From: Psococerastis gibbosa
Taxonomy: Eukaryota; Arthropoda; Insecta; Psocodea; Psocidae
DNA: 64,000 nucleotides
Direction: 5' to 3'
Assembly: GCA_963971405.1 (NCBI GenBank)
Contig: OZ020487.1
Coordinates: 34,333,371 to 34,397,370 of the forward strand
The notes beneath the pieces were generated by a model that did not search any database, was not told the origin of the DNA, and worked only from the letters and a program-made list of their open reading frames with translations. Below, one piece after another: positions 1 to 12,200 of the stretch (position 1 is its first letter; each line of letters begins with the position of its first letter). The position numbers were made by a program, and so were the translations under genes.

Positions 1-1
1 A

Positions 2-234
2 AAGCACTTCTTCAAGGAGACTTCTCGAAACATTTCCAATGGAGCCCAGATCCAAACAGAAATAAGCACTGGAGAAAGCCTGACCCTGGGTTTCTTCCTA
101 GATTCGGGAGTTCTGATTGATGATTTGGTGAACGTGAATAACACTTCGTCTGTCCACTCAATAATGATGGGAGTTAACATAATTGATATTAGAACATTTA
201 AAAACAGCTTGGCAGTACTGTATCTTATTATTTA
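2..234 (+). other. Possible 3'-terminal coding exon, cut by the window edge
   Basis: The frame starting at base 2 is open for 77 codons to a TAA at 232-234 and has no ATG until near its end. The residues are mixed and protein-like, with several NxS/T sites and a hydrophobic C-terminal stretch (LAVLYLII). That could be the end of a membrane or anchored protein whose start lies left of the window. I do not recognise the family. It could equally be chance, since the reading frame is short and only one side is visible. Confidence 0.22.
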
Positions 235-802
235 ACCGATGTCAGTGCATGGCGATGTCAGTCAGGCCAAGCCATAAAATTAAATACAATGGTTCCTTGT
301 GATAACATTTCATAAACAAATTATTTCAAGTTTATGAGTTGTGCAAGTGTGTGTTTTGACTTCTTGTCATGATTATTTTAAATGTTGGCTGTGTTTCAGA
401 CTATTTTTTGCGCTAAATGGAATTAGGATTGGTACCAACTATAGATCTGAAGAAAAATGATAAAATTAATCATAAAAAATATATCCGCTGCCGACCCATA
501 CCAGTGGATAAGTGCCGACCATAATCAATACCGAGGTGGTTTTGTTTTACATTTCTTCGTGCTTTAGACATTAAACAGGGTAACAAAAGCTAATCACAGG
601 GGTTGTTTTTACTGATCAGCTCTGCTCGCCCAGGTTGCTGTTGAGACGGGCCGGCATTTCGGTTAATATGTCTATAGTGGTTTTCTGAATTTGGTATTTT
701 AATGAAGGGCTGCAGTCCTTTAAATGCAAATAAAATTATTAAGGTCTTTGAACAGCCAGAACTGGATCGACTGTATCACAAGTGGCAATCATGTTTGTTT
801 TA
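235..802. other. Non-coding stretch, no recognisable feature
   Basis: AT-rich sequence with stops in all frames. I see no gene, repeat family member or RNA gene here. Confidence 0.5.
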
Positions 803-1275
803 TTTTTTCAACGCTTGCTTTTAGCATTTCTGCTGTATGCAACTCTGTCACCCTGGCGGGCGGAGTTAATCTGTTTATTAACATGAGGCACCCTAGTTGC
901 TGACTCCTTCAGAAGGGGGAGACGTTGACTGACAGGGTGGACTTTCTGAGTAGCGTAGTAGGCGAAAGTCACACGATTAATTCAAAGGGGACCAGGACTT
1001 GACACGTGCTTAGACTGACTACGGGCTTACTACGTTTAGTATTAACTTATTGCAGGGCTGAAAATGTAAACAAAACAATTTTGAATGGGACTTTCCACTC
1101 TAAAATTGTTTCGTTTCCAGTTTTATCCCAGGTTAAGATGAAAAATAACAGCCGTAGTAGGCCCGCTGGTAGTCTCAGCGCATTATCATGTCCCACATTG
1201 TTCCCCTACAAACGGAATGCACATTACTAAGTTTGCTGCAGTTTTGAACAGACTCTGTTCTGGTGGATTCAACTT
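803..1275 (+). repeat. SINE-like family B, copy 1 (diverged)
   Basis: It matches the copies at 17112-17477 and 33460-33812 in order. Shared blocks are CACCCTGGCGGGCGGAGTTA, the GTTGACTGACAGGGTGGAC block, GACCAGGACTTGACACG, AGTCTCAGCGCATTATCATG and the closing GGTGGATTCAACTTGCTATG. This copy carries about 100 extra bases near 1040-1150. No target duplication could be recognised, so it is probably the oldest of the three. Confidence 0.7.
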
Positions 1276-2434
1276 GCTATGGTATGGTTTTCTTCATATT
1301 TACTTATAGCTCGGCTTCGAATGACTGAACAGCTACGGACGGGCGTTGGATAAAGTAAAAGTAAAGTAAGTACTTATATTTTGAATGTAAGCAGAGTTGT
1401 ATTTCGTTTGAAAGTTTTGCCTGGCAGTGGTTTGCTAGAGGCTATATGCATTTAGTCTACCAGCTCCCAAGCACAGGTGTGCTCTGTACTGTATGTTTGC
1501 CGTCAAACAACAAAAGGTGACCTACAGGAACTAGTTTGTTATGGAGAAGGCATACGCAACATGTGAGCCTATCTTCATCTATCACCGATGCCTGTAATCA
1601 CGCCGATATCTGTAAGATTTGAAACTAGCATATATGTCAATTTTTCAATAACAATAACAAATACAAGGCAAAATGGCTGCAATTCAAAATTGACATTTTA
1701 GCGGAAAAGCTCACCTAAAAGTAAAAGTCTATGGGTAGCTCTATACAACTGTTTATCCTTGTTGATTTGCCGGTCTATTTCTTTGTTCCTTTCCCTGCCT
1801 TTCTTGTACTCATCTGCGTCTTGTTTTGAAGCTGCACTCCCGAAACACCCCATTGCATTTAACTAAAAATCAAGATTTCAAAATACACTCAACGTAGGCT
1901 TATGAACACTGTTTTTCTCCACTTGATTTACACACTTAAAACGGTATTAACACACATTCTGACGAATCACAGTCGTCTTGGAAAATTCTAATGGCCATTC
2001 CATCCATTTATTTAAACTTTTACACAACAATTTAGGGGAGAAAAATTAGGAAAATAAGCACTTTAACGAGAAAATATTGGACAGTACTCCTCTGGGTGGG
2101 AGACCCAAGGAACTCTGGGTAATTCTGGATAGCGCCACTAGCGCTACAAACCCCAAAATGGTTTACTTTTTTAAGATATGTACAAAATTGAAGACATTAA
2201 ACATTAAATTTTTAATATTAATTACATTTTTTATTAAGAAAATTGTGAAACTTAATGTTTAAAACACAATTTACTACGAAAAATTTTCAATGAAAGGTCC
2301 GAGTCACTTGACCTTGGTGCATAATCGAAGCTCGAAACACATATCACAATCGATTTTTAAATATGGCAACGCTGCTTGTGTATATGTTTATTTGTTTGGG
2401 ACTGCTGCTCTGAATTTCTTTCTATAAAATTAAA
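1276..2434. other. Intergenic stretch upstream of UQCC2
   Basis: No gene or known repeat is seen. The last 150 bases before the UQCC2 start should contain its promoter. There is no TATA box at a convincing distance; an ATCGAT at about 2350 and GGCAACGCTGC at about 2365 are the only short motifs that stand out. Confidence 0.4.
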
Positions 2435-2578
2435 ATGTCAGTAACTTACCAACGAATGTTAGAAATCCTTAAACGATGGCCCCTGGACAAAGGAAGAGGT
2501 ACGAGGGACTACGGGTTACATTTACGTGAGCTGACAAAGCGCGCTTTTCCTAATAAAGATGTTTTTCAGGTGAATGAG
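2435..2578 (+). CDS. UQCC2: UQCC2 coding exon 1
   Basis: 48 codons from ATG, ending in VNE before GTGAGT at 2579. Reading through the intron reaches a stop after 98 codons, so the unspliced frame is not the product. Confidence 0.85.
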
Positions 2579-3694
2579 GTGAGTTACGTTTGTTCAAGTT
2601 TTTTCGGCGATGAATTATGCTATTATCAGGGCGGGATAGAGGGTTGTACTGATGAGGGGGCCCTATCCCACTCTAGGCTCAGAAGTGCCACATTACTTCA
2701 AATCACAACTACTAATACTTATTCAGCATAGACGTGTTTAGTCTGTTTTCAGTTTTGAGAATGACCTCTGCCGAACACTTTTAAAGTAAGAAAAATCTCC
2801 TACAAAATTTCAGTATTTGGAAATGACTTTGTAACTTTGTTCTATAATTGTTTGCACATCCACCTCTCTTTGTTAATAAATTTTATATATAAATTGACCT
2901 ATAAAACAACATTTGAATAGCAACACCCAAACCCGTATAAAAATCACTGGAATACGTGATTACCAAGGTTTGGTTTGACTCCAGACAAGAATTTCTTCTA
3001 GTGTCTCCAGCTTCCTATGGAAACCATACCTTGAATGTACTAGACTACTAGAGTAGTGGACAGTGGTTGACAACCCGTGGCTTGCGAGTCAATTTTGACG
3101 CTTGTGGTGCGTCGCCCCTATTAGTAAGTGCCTAAGCCGGGAAAGTCAAGTGCGGGCATAAAATGTTTTTCCTGCTTTTAGGGTAGGCTGCAGCCTTTAC
3201 CCCCTCATGGGAAGTCCGGCCCTGTCTACTATTGTTTATGTTCTCTTACAATTGTTTCTATAAATTGCCTATTCTGTTCTTCAGCTCTGTAATTATAATT
3301 TGTAGTTTTCAATGACTTACTAGTTTAGCCTTCGATGCAAGTTGCATTACTAGGTTTTGTAGGTATTCAACATTGTAGTCGGGCTGAAATATAAATAAAC
3401 TCTGTTATGACAGGAGGTACCTAACCGGTACCGGGCCTTGTCCTTTGAGCTCCCCTGATCCCTTCCAAATATAATTGTATTGTAGTTGAAGAAAAAAGAC
3501 AAATTATTATTATTATTGTCCTACTGTTACAGGCTGATAAAAACGAAATTTATGAATCACTGCTTCGACTAGCTGATAATAAATATGGCAAGACGTATGT
3601 TTCATCAAGAACAGTCGGTGCCTCGGGTCTCACAATAGATCAGCTTAAGGTGGCGCTCTCCGAAGATTTCGTGAATAAGTATTTGAAATCATAA
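2435..3694 (+). CDS. UQCC2: UQCC2, mitochondrial complex III assembly factor 2 (two exons)
   Basis: The protein is 101 residues, encoded by exons 2435-2578 (48 codons) and 3533-3694 (53 codons plus TAA), joined in phase 0. The donor is GAG|GTGAGT and the acceptor TTACAG|GCT. The N-terminal block with RMLEILKRWPLDKGRGTRD, followed by LHLRELTKRAF, and then the junction block QVNEADKNEIYESLLRL match the UQCC2 (M19/MNF1) family, whose human member is 126 residues. Known family role: with UQCC1 it stabilises newly made cytochrome b during complex III assembly in mitochondria. The ATG at 2435 is the first in frame and gives the family N-terminus. A donor three codons earlier (CAG|GTGAAT) is possible, but it would remove the conserved QVxE residues. 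Confidence 0.85.
3533..3694 (+). CDS. UQCC2: UQCC2 coding exon 2
   Basis: Begins after TTACAG with ADKNEIYESL and ends VNKYLKS then TAA at 3692-3694. It carries the conserved IYESLLRL segment and the C-terminal LTIDQLKVAL helix. An ATTAAA at about 3907 could serve as the polyadenylation signal. Confidence 0.85.
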   Translation, partial: ADKNEIYESLLRLADNKYGKTYVSSRTVGASGLTIDQLKVALSEDFVNKYLKS

Positions 3695-4359
3695 TTTGTC
3701 CTCAGTTCATCGACCAAAAATGGTACCGTACAAGCCTAAGTGTATGTATCTACTTTGGCCAAAGCAATAGTGGGCCTATTTAGCAGAAGCTACTGGCATG
3801 ATCAATACAATATAAATTTACGAGTACATTATGATTAGATTAAAAGAAATATAGGTAAATATTTGTTAATTTATGTGTCAAATGTTCAATTTATTTGTTT
3901 GAAATTATTAAAAATGGCCTATTAAATATAATTAGCTATATGAAATTCACAGGACCAGACTTTACACGTAAATCAAAATTAATTGGCTAACATAAAAAAT
4001 GAATAATGAAAAAATAGTGAAAGTGGAAAATTCCTCCTGAAGAGTGAAGACTGCTAATAAATTGTTCGAACATACCGTAATAAGCCTAAGTTGAAAAAAC
4101 TACGGAAGCAAATGTTATGCAAATCCTGCCCAAAGGAAGAACTAAAACACAACTTTACAAAAATATACTCACATTTAATATGAACAAGCCGATAAGTACG
4201 TCTGACGGTAAATGAGATTCAGGATCTGGAAATATTATTTTCTTAATTCAAAAGGTACATTTTATTTTTGGCTCTGTCCAAATTTGACATAGACAGTAAC
4301 TGACTTGAAGCTATAATTATTTTATAAAATAATATTAAGGGAGAGATATGACCGTAGAC
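3695..4359. other. 3' flank between UQCC2 and pyruvate carboxylase
   Basis: AT-rich, without open frames of note. It includes the presumed UQCC2 3' UTR. I see nothing else. Confidence 0.4.
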
Positions 4360-4633
4360 TTTCGACGAAATTAATTAATTGTGGTCCGATAAAAAAATCC
4401 ATAAAAAAAATGCAAGTCGAAGGAAATTTACATTTTCTCACCTGAAATATTTTTACTCTTGAAACCCTTGCATTAAACGATTTTATATACAATAATAATA
4501 CAGCAATAGTTGCTAATCAGTCGGGAAAATGGACTGCTTTTTGAGAAAGCTTGAATTTTTTATGAATTTTTCATGTGTCCACTTTTATATAATCGCGGCT
4601 GTGGAACGCGAAATTCATTAAATTTCGTCGAAA
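4360..4633. mobile_element. Small inverted-repeat (MITE-like) element
   Basis: The ends are the 13-bp inverted repeats TTTCGACGAAATT (4360-4372) and AATTTCGTCGAAA (4621-4633), enclosing about 250 AT-rich bases with no coding capacity. I cannot assign a superfamily and see no certain target duplication. Confidence 0.45.
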
Positions 4634-5748
4634 ACTCAAGGCCATTTCATGTATACTCGTACATAATAATTTAAAATCTGTCCTTTAAGATTGGTTTAAA
4701 ATATTGCCATATCACATGCAAACACAAAAAAAACTTACAAATAAAACAGCCTGCCCTCACTTTTCCAGATCCTTTTGCAATCTCTTAAGTTTTAAGTGCA
4801 CCGAGGTACAGGTTGCCAATAACTAATAAGGTTGAATGTTATAAACATATTAATGATATTATTACCATTTTTCATAAAACATAATAATGATCAACATTTA
4901 ACGTAACATAGGAAAACATGAGTTCTAAATTGCTAATAGTCTATTGTATTGTCGTAGTTACAGCCGTGGGGTTAGGTAGAATTTAAGAAGTAAAAAGCGC
5001 TTACTGTTGCAAGCGAAATTGCTTGCGTCTAGATATACTAAATGTCCATATCAGTTGAAAATTTGTCTTTATTTTAACAGACAGAAATTAATCAACTAAA
5101 GACCAAGTTTTGAATCATCATTACAACAATGTATAGGCCAGCCACTCTTTAGGAAGACATAGTGGTGACGAAGATAGTTTCAAAATATTTACAGATGCAT
5201 CATAGCATGTTTCTTTAATTTAAGTTAGCACTGATTGCAGCGCTATTAAACCTAATTTATTATTCAGCTAAATAATGAGGCAAGAATGCGTTTAACAAGA
5301 AATAATTTAAATAACGACAAATACAATAAAAGTGCCAATAATGGCAGGTCAATATACTTTTGGCTCAGTATGGCTCACATCACAACTTACATTAAGGTCA
5401 TTATGCTAGCCCTTGATTTCATTTTAATTTTATAAATCAACACGGAATATTTGATATTCAATATAACCAGACGTACCACAAACCAAACAATCTTTAGTTT
5501 TGCAGGAAGGAGGGAGTGGGTTGTGATCATTTTTTTTATTGGCAGAAGTATCAGTTTCATGGAAGTATAGTGTACACAGGCATATCATGCCATAGGCACA
5601 AAAAGCAAAACCAGACCACTAATGGACATGACGATCTAACCCGTGACGTTGATGGTTCTCACTACTCCGATCCATCATGCAAAAGCTACTTGCAATGAAT
5701 TGGTCGTCTTCAAGGCAGAGTACCATGCCACGGCTGATTACCGTTCTA
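4634..5748. other. Intergenic stretch, no gene seen
   Basis: Short open frames here show no family resemblance and no plausible splice structure. AT-rich spacer in the tail-to-tail interval. Confidence 0.4.
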
Positions 5749-5830
5749 AGGCCCGGTGCACAAAAGCGATTTCAACGCCGCAGTCGCGCTGGGAAATCGG
5801 TCATTGGAGGAAATGGATTAGTGCAAGAAC
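5749..5830 (+). repeat. Fragment of GGCCYGGTACACACGG-type MITE
   Basis: Starts AAGGCCCGGTGCACAAAAGC and runs to a GGGAAATCGGTCATTGGA block. Its layout is the same as at 43324-43392 and in the arms of 30697-30880. Only one end is present here. Confidence 0.35.
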
Positions 5831-5962
5831 AGTCTACTTCAGAACACTGAGCTGACGCTGCTGGACGGTTTTCCAAAACCGTGGGGTGCGGTATTGCAAT
5901 CCCTTTTCTACACCAGGCCATAGTGTATTACAGTTCTATGTAACAAGTTACTGTACTAAGCA

Positions 5963-5968
5963 TTTATT
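5963..5968 (-). promoter_or_regulatory. PC: AATAAA overlapping the PC stop codon
   Basis: On the - strand the stop TAA lies inside AATAAA. If used, the 3' UTR would be only about 20 bases, so a more distal signal is likelier. This is a sequence match only. Confidence 0.2.
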
Positions 5969-6212
5969 CAAATGTCATGACGAGGTCGTCTCCCTCCAGT
6001 TTGGTGCCTTTGCCGACGTCGACCGTCTTGATAACACCCGCCGCTGGCGACTGCACCACCATTTCCATCTTCATGGCCGACAGGACGACAAGCGCTGCTC
6101 CCTTCTCTACTTTGTCGCCAACCTTGACCCGAATATCAATCACTTCGCCTGGCATTGGCGCTCCCACTTGCTTTGCGTTTCCTTTTTCTGCCTTGGGATG
6201 AATGTGCAACTC
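5964..6212 (-). CDS. PC: PC coding exon 18 (biotinyl domain)
   Basis: 82 codons plus TAA, phase 0, acceptor AATTTAG|GAG. Contains the [11 protein letters not shown] linker, [11 protein letters not shown] and the biotin site SAMKME. Confidence 0.93.
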   Translation of the reverse strand, partial: ELHIHPKAEKGNAKQVGAPMPGEVIDIRVKVGDKVEKGAALVVLSAMKMEMVVQSPAAGVIKTVDVGKGTKLEGDDLVMTFE

Positions 6213-9200
6213 CTAAATTAAAGGAAGCAACGTCGCCAGTTAATAATAAAGAAATTTCTGTGTCTTATTACCAGTTTCAAGTGAAATGAGCGGAGAAATA
6301 ACTGAACTCTTTACTATTACAATATGCCTCTAATGGAATACGCCTCCCGAGAACGCTACGATTCCTGAGCTGAGCAATACATAATTGAAAATATCCGGGA
6401 CGCGCAGCCTGTGAAATTTCCAATATGGCACCTTTTAAATGCTTTTTGTGAAGGTATTACTAGTAGTTTCTCAGATTCTTTCTTTTTTGGATGGAGTGTG
6501 TGTATAAAAATACATGGGTGAAATATAAGGTGGGCCGAAAGCACTAGCTTTAGAGTAAACGTCACTACTGCCCATATAAGGTGCGAGCGCCTGTTACTTA
6601 ACCACATAAATTTGTAAGATTACAAAGGTACAAGAAAATTTTTCTTTTAGTGTAATTTTGTGTACCAAAAATTTCATGTATCGGTATTTCATCTATTCGG
6701 GCAAATGATCACTTGATTAATACAATAGAAACTTACCTTAACAGCTTCCTTATCTCTAATGAAGACCGACCGAATCTGCCCATTTAGCTCAAAGAAAACT
6801 TCCCTTTCGCCGTTCTCCGTAAGGTTCTCGTTGATGGCTAGCGCTTTAATTCCAAGTGTTTTCCCCTTTTCAATAGTTACCTGGAAAAAGATTTGTAATT
6901 ACAAGAAAGCTCACTCAGGAGGGCCGTGCCACCACCCTTAGAAATGCATCGGTAGGGACTACTGCACGGCACCGCTATGCATTGGAACATGGCGGTGTTG
7001 TTCAGTGTCCTCACCGAGACAGTGGTGGCCACAGCCCTTAATGAAAAAAACAAATTTTTTACACTTTCCCACCACGCCAATAGATTCTGATTCTACGAGT
7101 AGAGTTGATTGCGTTGTTGCTTATGCACTTGCTGCCGGCTTTGGAATGAAAACAAAGTCTTTAGCCAAGTGATAAGGCCCGGCAGACACGGTCGATTCTC
7201 GAAGTCACTATTTGTCGACGTCTTTTCCATTGTAGGAATAGGGCTCGTTGGATGGTTGGTGCGAGCCCAAAGACTACTTCAGAAAATTTATGTCTAGTGT
7301 CTGTGTCTGAGGGTGTGCAATCTTTACGCTAGCTTCCGAAATCGTCAAGAAATCTTCTTGCTGTGGCTGCAATGGACGAGATGCCGGCAAATCTCGGCTC
7401 CTAGAAGGCGCTTCCTACCCTCCTTATTGAAGTGGAGGGTCTCAATACACAATTCACTTGAGCACAACTAAGCTCACCGGAAAATATAGTGATAACTACT
7501 TCAGCATAACAATGATAGCTAAGGATAGTACTTATTTTCAAATCAGCACAATCCAGTCATTTTTTTACTTACATCAAACTCCTCTCCAACTTTAGGTCCA
7601 GTCAGAAAAATTCTTGTCTCAAGTTTATCAACGGGGCCAAAGTTTTGCCGGAATGTCAAGAAATCGGTTGTAACTTTGGGATATAACGCCGCAGACATTA
7701 GATCTTGATCTGTGATGGGTTTTTTGTATTCTTCCTCCAATTCAGCCTTAAGTTTGCCAAAGTCAAAGTTGGTAAGAGTAGCACCAGGTCGTCCATCAAC
7801 GCGTTTCATGTCTTTAAGTACCTGCCAAAAAACAAAAGTCGTAAAAATGTTCCTATTGCCAAAATACTAGTAGGAAGTTGAGCAAAGTGAACTAAACTTG
7901 TTTAAGATTTTTTTTTTTAAATTAGGCATTTAATCTTATATTTTTTTAGACTACAGAAAATAGAACTAAGCATTGATTCCTTTTATGTTTTACGTACAAA
8001 TGTCCCATTTAGTGTTGTTAATTAATGGAATCAGGCCCGTGGCACAAATATTTTTTTAGCAGGGAGAGAGCTGTAGCCCCCTTGGTTACGGGCCTGAATA
8101 GAATAACGTAAGGGGATGATTGGATAAGTAAACAGTCGAAAGTTTACCGCCACTAAGAAAGATCTCTCATTGGTTGCTACTTGCCAAGAGCAAGGCAGTC
8201 TTCTGCTACCCAGTACCAGCGCTTGCTTGTGACAAGAAACACAGACTTGAGTGGAACCGATGTGTTTCTTAGAGTCAGGTTCGATTAAACATGAAAAAAA
8301 CTACTAATCGATGCCAAGTAATTGGCCAGTGTAGTAAATAAATAAATAATTCCTTTTTTACTCTATTACTAAGCCAAGCTAGAGCTGTAATGCCCTCACT
8401 TACAGTTACACTCAACTATTGTAGGACAGCCTGCATTACATGACCCAAGTGTGGTCAGAAAATGCAGCAAGCGTGGGACATGAGCCATCAACCTTTCAGG
8501 TGAAAGTCCGTATAGCTACATGTCCCGATGTAGTATTCTCGGGTTGCCTCATTTACTGTATCGTGGAATGTAGGTTGGTGCAATACTCACTCTTGATCTG
8601 AAAGGTTCGGGGAAGCCTCCATAAGGTTCGCCAATAGCTCCCTGCAGGTACTCAATCACAGACTTGGGGAAACTCAGTTCTTCGGCCTTTTCTTCAACAT
8701 CTTTCCTAGTAAGCTTGTTTTGGACCATAAACTGTGCGAGATCGCCAACAACTTTGGACGACGGTGTCACCTGCAAATTTACATTATATTACTGAGTGAT
8801 GATAATTATCAACCTTTACTTCATAATTTGCAATAAAAGTTAAAAAAACAAGCTAATCAATCAACCAATCTTTGTTCATGACCCACCAAGGTGGGATGGA
8901 CGGCGTCCTAAAGACAAAATCTAAAACAAAAAACAGGTTTCATGCGAAAGAAAAGTCAAAGTAAACAATCTGAACGCTGTGCATCCGGTTGCTGCTATGA
9001 TCAATGGCCTCAATGACCGTATATATGATAGACAAACCTGCAAATTACCCTGTCAGAATGTGCAGCCACTGGCAAATCTGGCAAGTTCAGGAGACTGTTG
9101 GAGAGTGCCACTACTGGGAAGAATGATACCTGACTGTAGCGAAGCCATAACCTGGGGTTGACACAGCAACTAGTGCTAAGGAAAGGTGAAGTAACCAGAG

Positions 9201-12200
9201 GGATACAGTGTAAAACATTTAGTTACCAAGAAGACGCGAAGCGGGTTGCAATAAGAAAAGGCTGCAGTAAGGGCGACTATAAACCCGGCCGGTTGGAAAA
9301 AGCAACTAAATAATGACTCTGATTTGAATAACTTATGACTGATTCATTGAGCTGTACCTTGATAATATCACCAAGAAGGAGATTGGCTTCACGGTATGCT
9401 TTCTTGACATCTTCGAAAAATTCTCCCAAGCCCAGAGAGTATGCTTGAAATTGCAGGTTTGTGTACTGACCACCGGGGATTTCATTTAAGTAGACGTCGG
9501 CATTACCGGACTTCATGGTGGTCGTGCATTCAAAAGGAGCGTAGAGTGTGCGCGTTTGTTCCCAGTAAGCCGAATACTCACTAATGGTTGGAAGTGTAAG
9601 CCCTGTGTACAGATAACAACTCGACGTATTAACTGAATACTGTGTTTCTTGTCCTCTGACAAGTTATTCAGGACATGTAGAGTAGTGGCACAGACTCTCA
9701 CTTTCACCCGAAAGGTTGTTGGTTCGAGTCCCACACTTGCTACATTTCCTGGCCATGCTTCGGAGGGCATGTAAAGCAGGCCGCCCCGAGTCTTCCTAGT
9801 TGAGTGTAAGAGACGGCTTTGTAGCCCTAACTCCGCTATGTTGGCTTAGTAATAGAACAAAATAAAGTCAATATTTATTTATTAAAAAAGTAGAAAATAC
9901 AAGAGAATACATGCTTTATTTTGTTAGCTAGTCAAGATACCACTCACTGACCGCGATGTAATGTTATGGGACATTCAAGTATGCATTTAAACGACAGCGC
10001 ACTGGCAGATAAAAACCATGACCCCGCATGAGAGGACCACAGCACTGGGGGGAAATTAACTGTTTAATCTGATCTGGGATGAATTTAATCAACGATACGC
10101 AAATTTTCCCGTTCTAACTGAGACGCACCTGTATCTAGGGGAGTGCCCTGCAGACTGGCGACAACAGCCCCCATAGAAGGCTGTGATGTCATTCCCGACA
10201 TGGAGTCGACAGCGACGTCTACAACATCAGCGCCCGCCTCGGCACACGCCAGCATGCTGGCGACACCTGCGCCTGAGGTGTCGTGCGTGTGAACGTGGAT
10301 GGGAATGTCGTCGTGACGGTCACGGATGGCTGTGATAAGTAGGCGAGCGGCTTGCGGCTTCAGGAGACCAGCCATGTCCTGGGAAAATCACAAAAAATAT
10401 AGATTATAACATTCTTTGGCTCTTGAAGTACATGTGATGGTAGAGATGCCACAACCCCATGGCGAGGAGGAGAACTAAGTCTTACACTTCCAGTCTGCAG
10501 CAGCGTTCGTTTCTTTGACTTAGGATTATTAAACCAATCAAAAACTCAATATGAGAGTGCAGTAATGAAATTTTACAACAATGTTTTGCTAATGAAAAGG
10601 TAAGAATCAATATTTGCACCTTTTTTTGGCTTGATTGATCTGTTTGGGATACATTTAGAACATTTAGCCTTCATGCCTGACTTAGAAGTAGTACACGAGG
10701 AGTCAACTCACAAGGACTGACTCAGAAGGGTAGTCAGTGGACTGTGTGGAGTCGACATCAATAAGTCCAGTCCGGACTACACCTGCAGTCTCATTGCATG
10801 GAAGAGGGCTTTGGCGAACTCTACGCTACTGGTAGGTCATCGATTTCATGGATCCATACACTAACAGTCTAACGCATCTTAGGATGAGCACCGCGTGTGT
10901 TTTTAAGTCATAAGGCAGACATAGCATAAGGATTGATTATGCAAATTTACAAGCGAGGCCAGTATCAGCCCACGGCGGAGTGAATCCGATGGAGTCAGTC
11001 CCCTGTCGGGAGCACCAGTCCAGCCTTACGTCCAAGAAACGTGACAGTTAAAAGGCACTGGTTAGAACCTTACATCTTCCTTTGCTTTCACAAATGAACC
11101 TCTTAATTTCATCTTTACCTTGATACAAAGGACGTGTGCTCCAGCTTTGACAAGTTCATCGGCGAGATTGGTGTAATACTTGAGGTCGTATTTGGTTTTG
11201 GTCGGGTCAGATACGTCGCCAGTATAAGATATGGCCGCCTCGACGACACCACCCGCCTTCCCGGCGGCTTCCATCCCGAGGACCAAGTTAGGCAGGTAGT
11301 TGAGAGAGTCGAACACTCGGAAGATGTCCATTCCCGCTTGGACGGATAAATCACAGAATCTATAAACAAGGGTCAGACAAAAAGTTAAATCATTTCGGGT
11401 AGCAGGGGGGGGGGGGAGCGATTCAATACATGTCTAACATACCTATTTATACTTTAAAAAAAAATATGAAAACCTGTCAGAGCGGGGACTTAAACTCTTA
11501 ATCTCTAGCTTACCGGAAGGCAACATGTTAACCTGGTATGTTTACTTACTTGAACACAACGTTGTCAGGGTAGTTTGTGTAGCCAACAGCATTAGCCCCC
11601 CTGAGGAGCATCTGGAATGGAATATTGGGGATGAGCTTCCTCATTTCCTCCAGCCGCTCCCAAGGACACTCGTGCAAAAATCTAAGAGCTACGTCGAAAG
11701 TGGCGCCACCCCAATTTTCCAATGAATATAACCTGTTAAAACAAGCTATGCATTAGTATGGTTTGCCACGAGATCTAAAAGGAGACCCATCTGGAACGTG
11801 ATAAAACACAACGGGCTTCACAACACCATAATCGAAGTGAGAATTGATAGCACCAATGCCAGGGAAGTAGGAGACATTAAGTCTAAAAATGTCTGCTAGC
11901 ACGTCAAAAAACATTTACTTTCACTATTGACGTTGGTGGAATCCCCGCCGAAGGAAGAGATGAGATATGGAACCCACCAAGAGCTCAAAAGATCAGCCCA
12001 GGGCCAGACAAAATGGAGATAACGATGGAAAACTTGGTTATAAGCTAATAGATGGATAGCCTCTATTCGCCCTGGGCACGGTACTGATGTAAGTTAATGC
12101 AATCCGGAATCGTCAGGGACTTAACAAATGTTTAATGATCTTTGCAAATTCTAGCACTTGGTATTGTGGGCTTTTAAACTCCAGTAAGAATACCTTATTA

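Noticed and set aside
9513-9770. 85-codon - strand frame with [10 protein letters not shown]
   Set aside because: Such frames are the translated tRNA-like head of SINE A (also at 27977-28315), not genes.
10085-10128. Extension of PC exon 13 to the end of its open frame
   Set aside because: The conserved sequence requires the earlier GTGCGT donor; the extension adds residues absent from the family.
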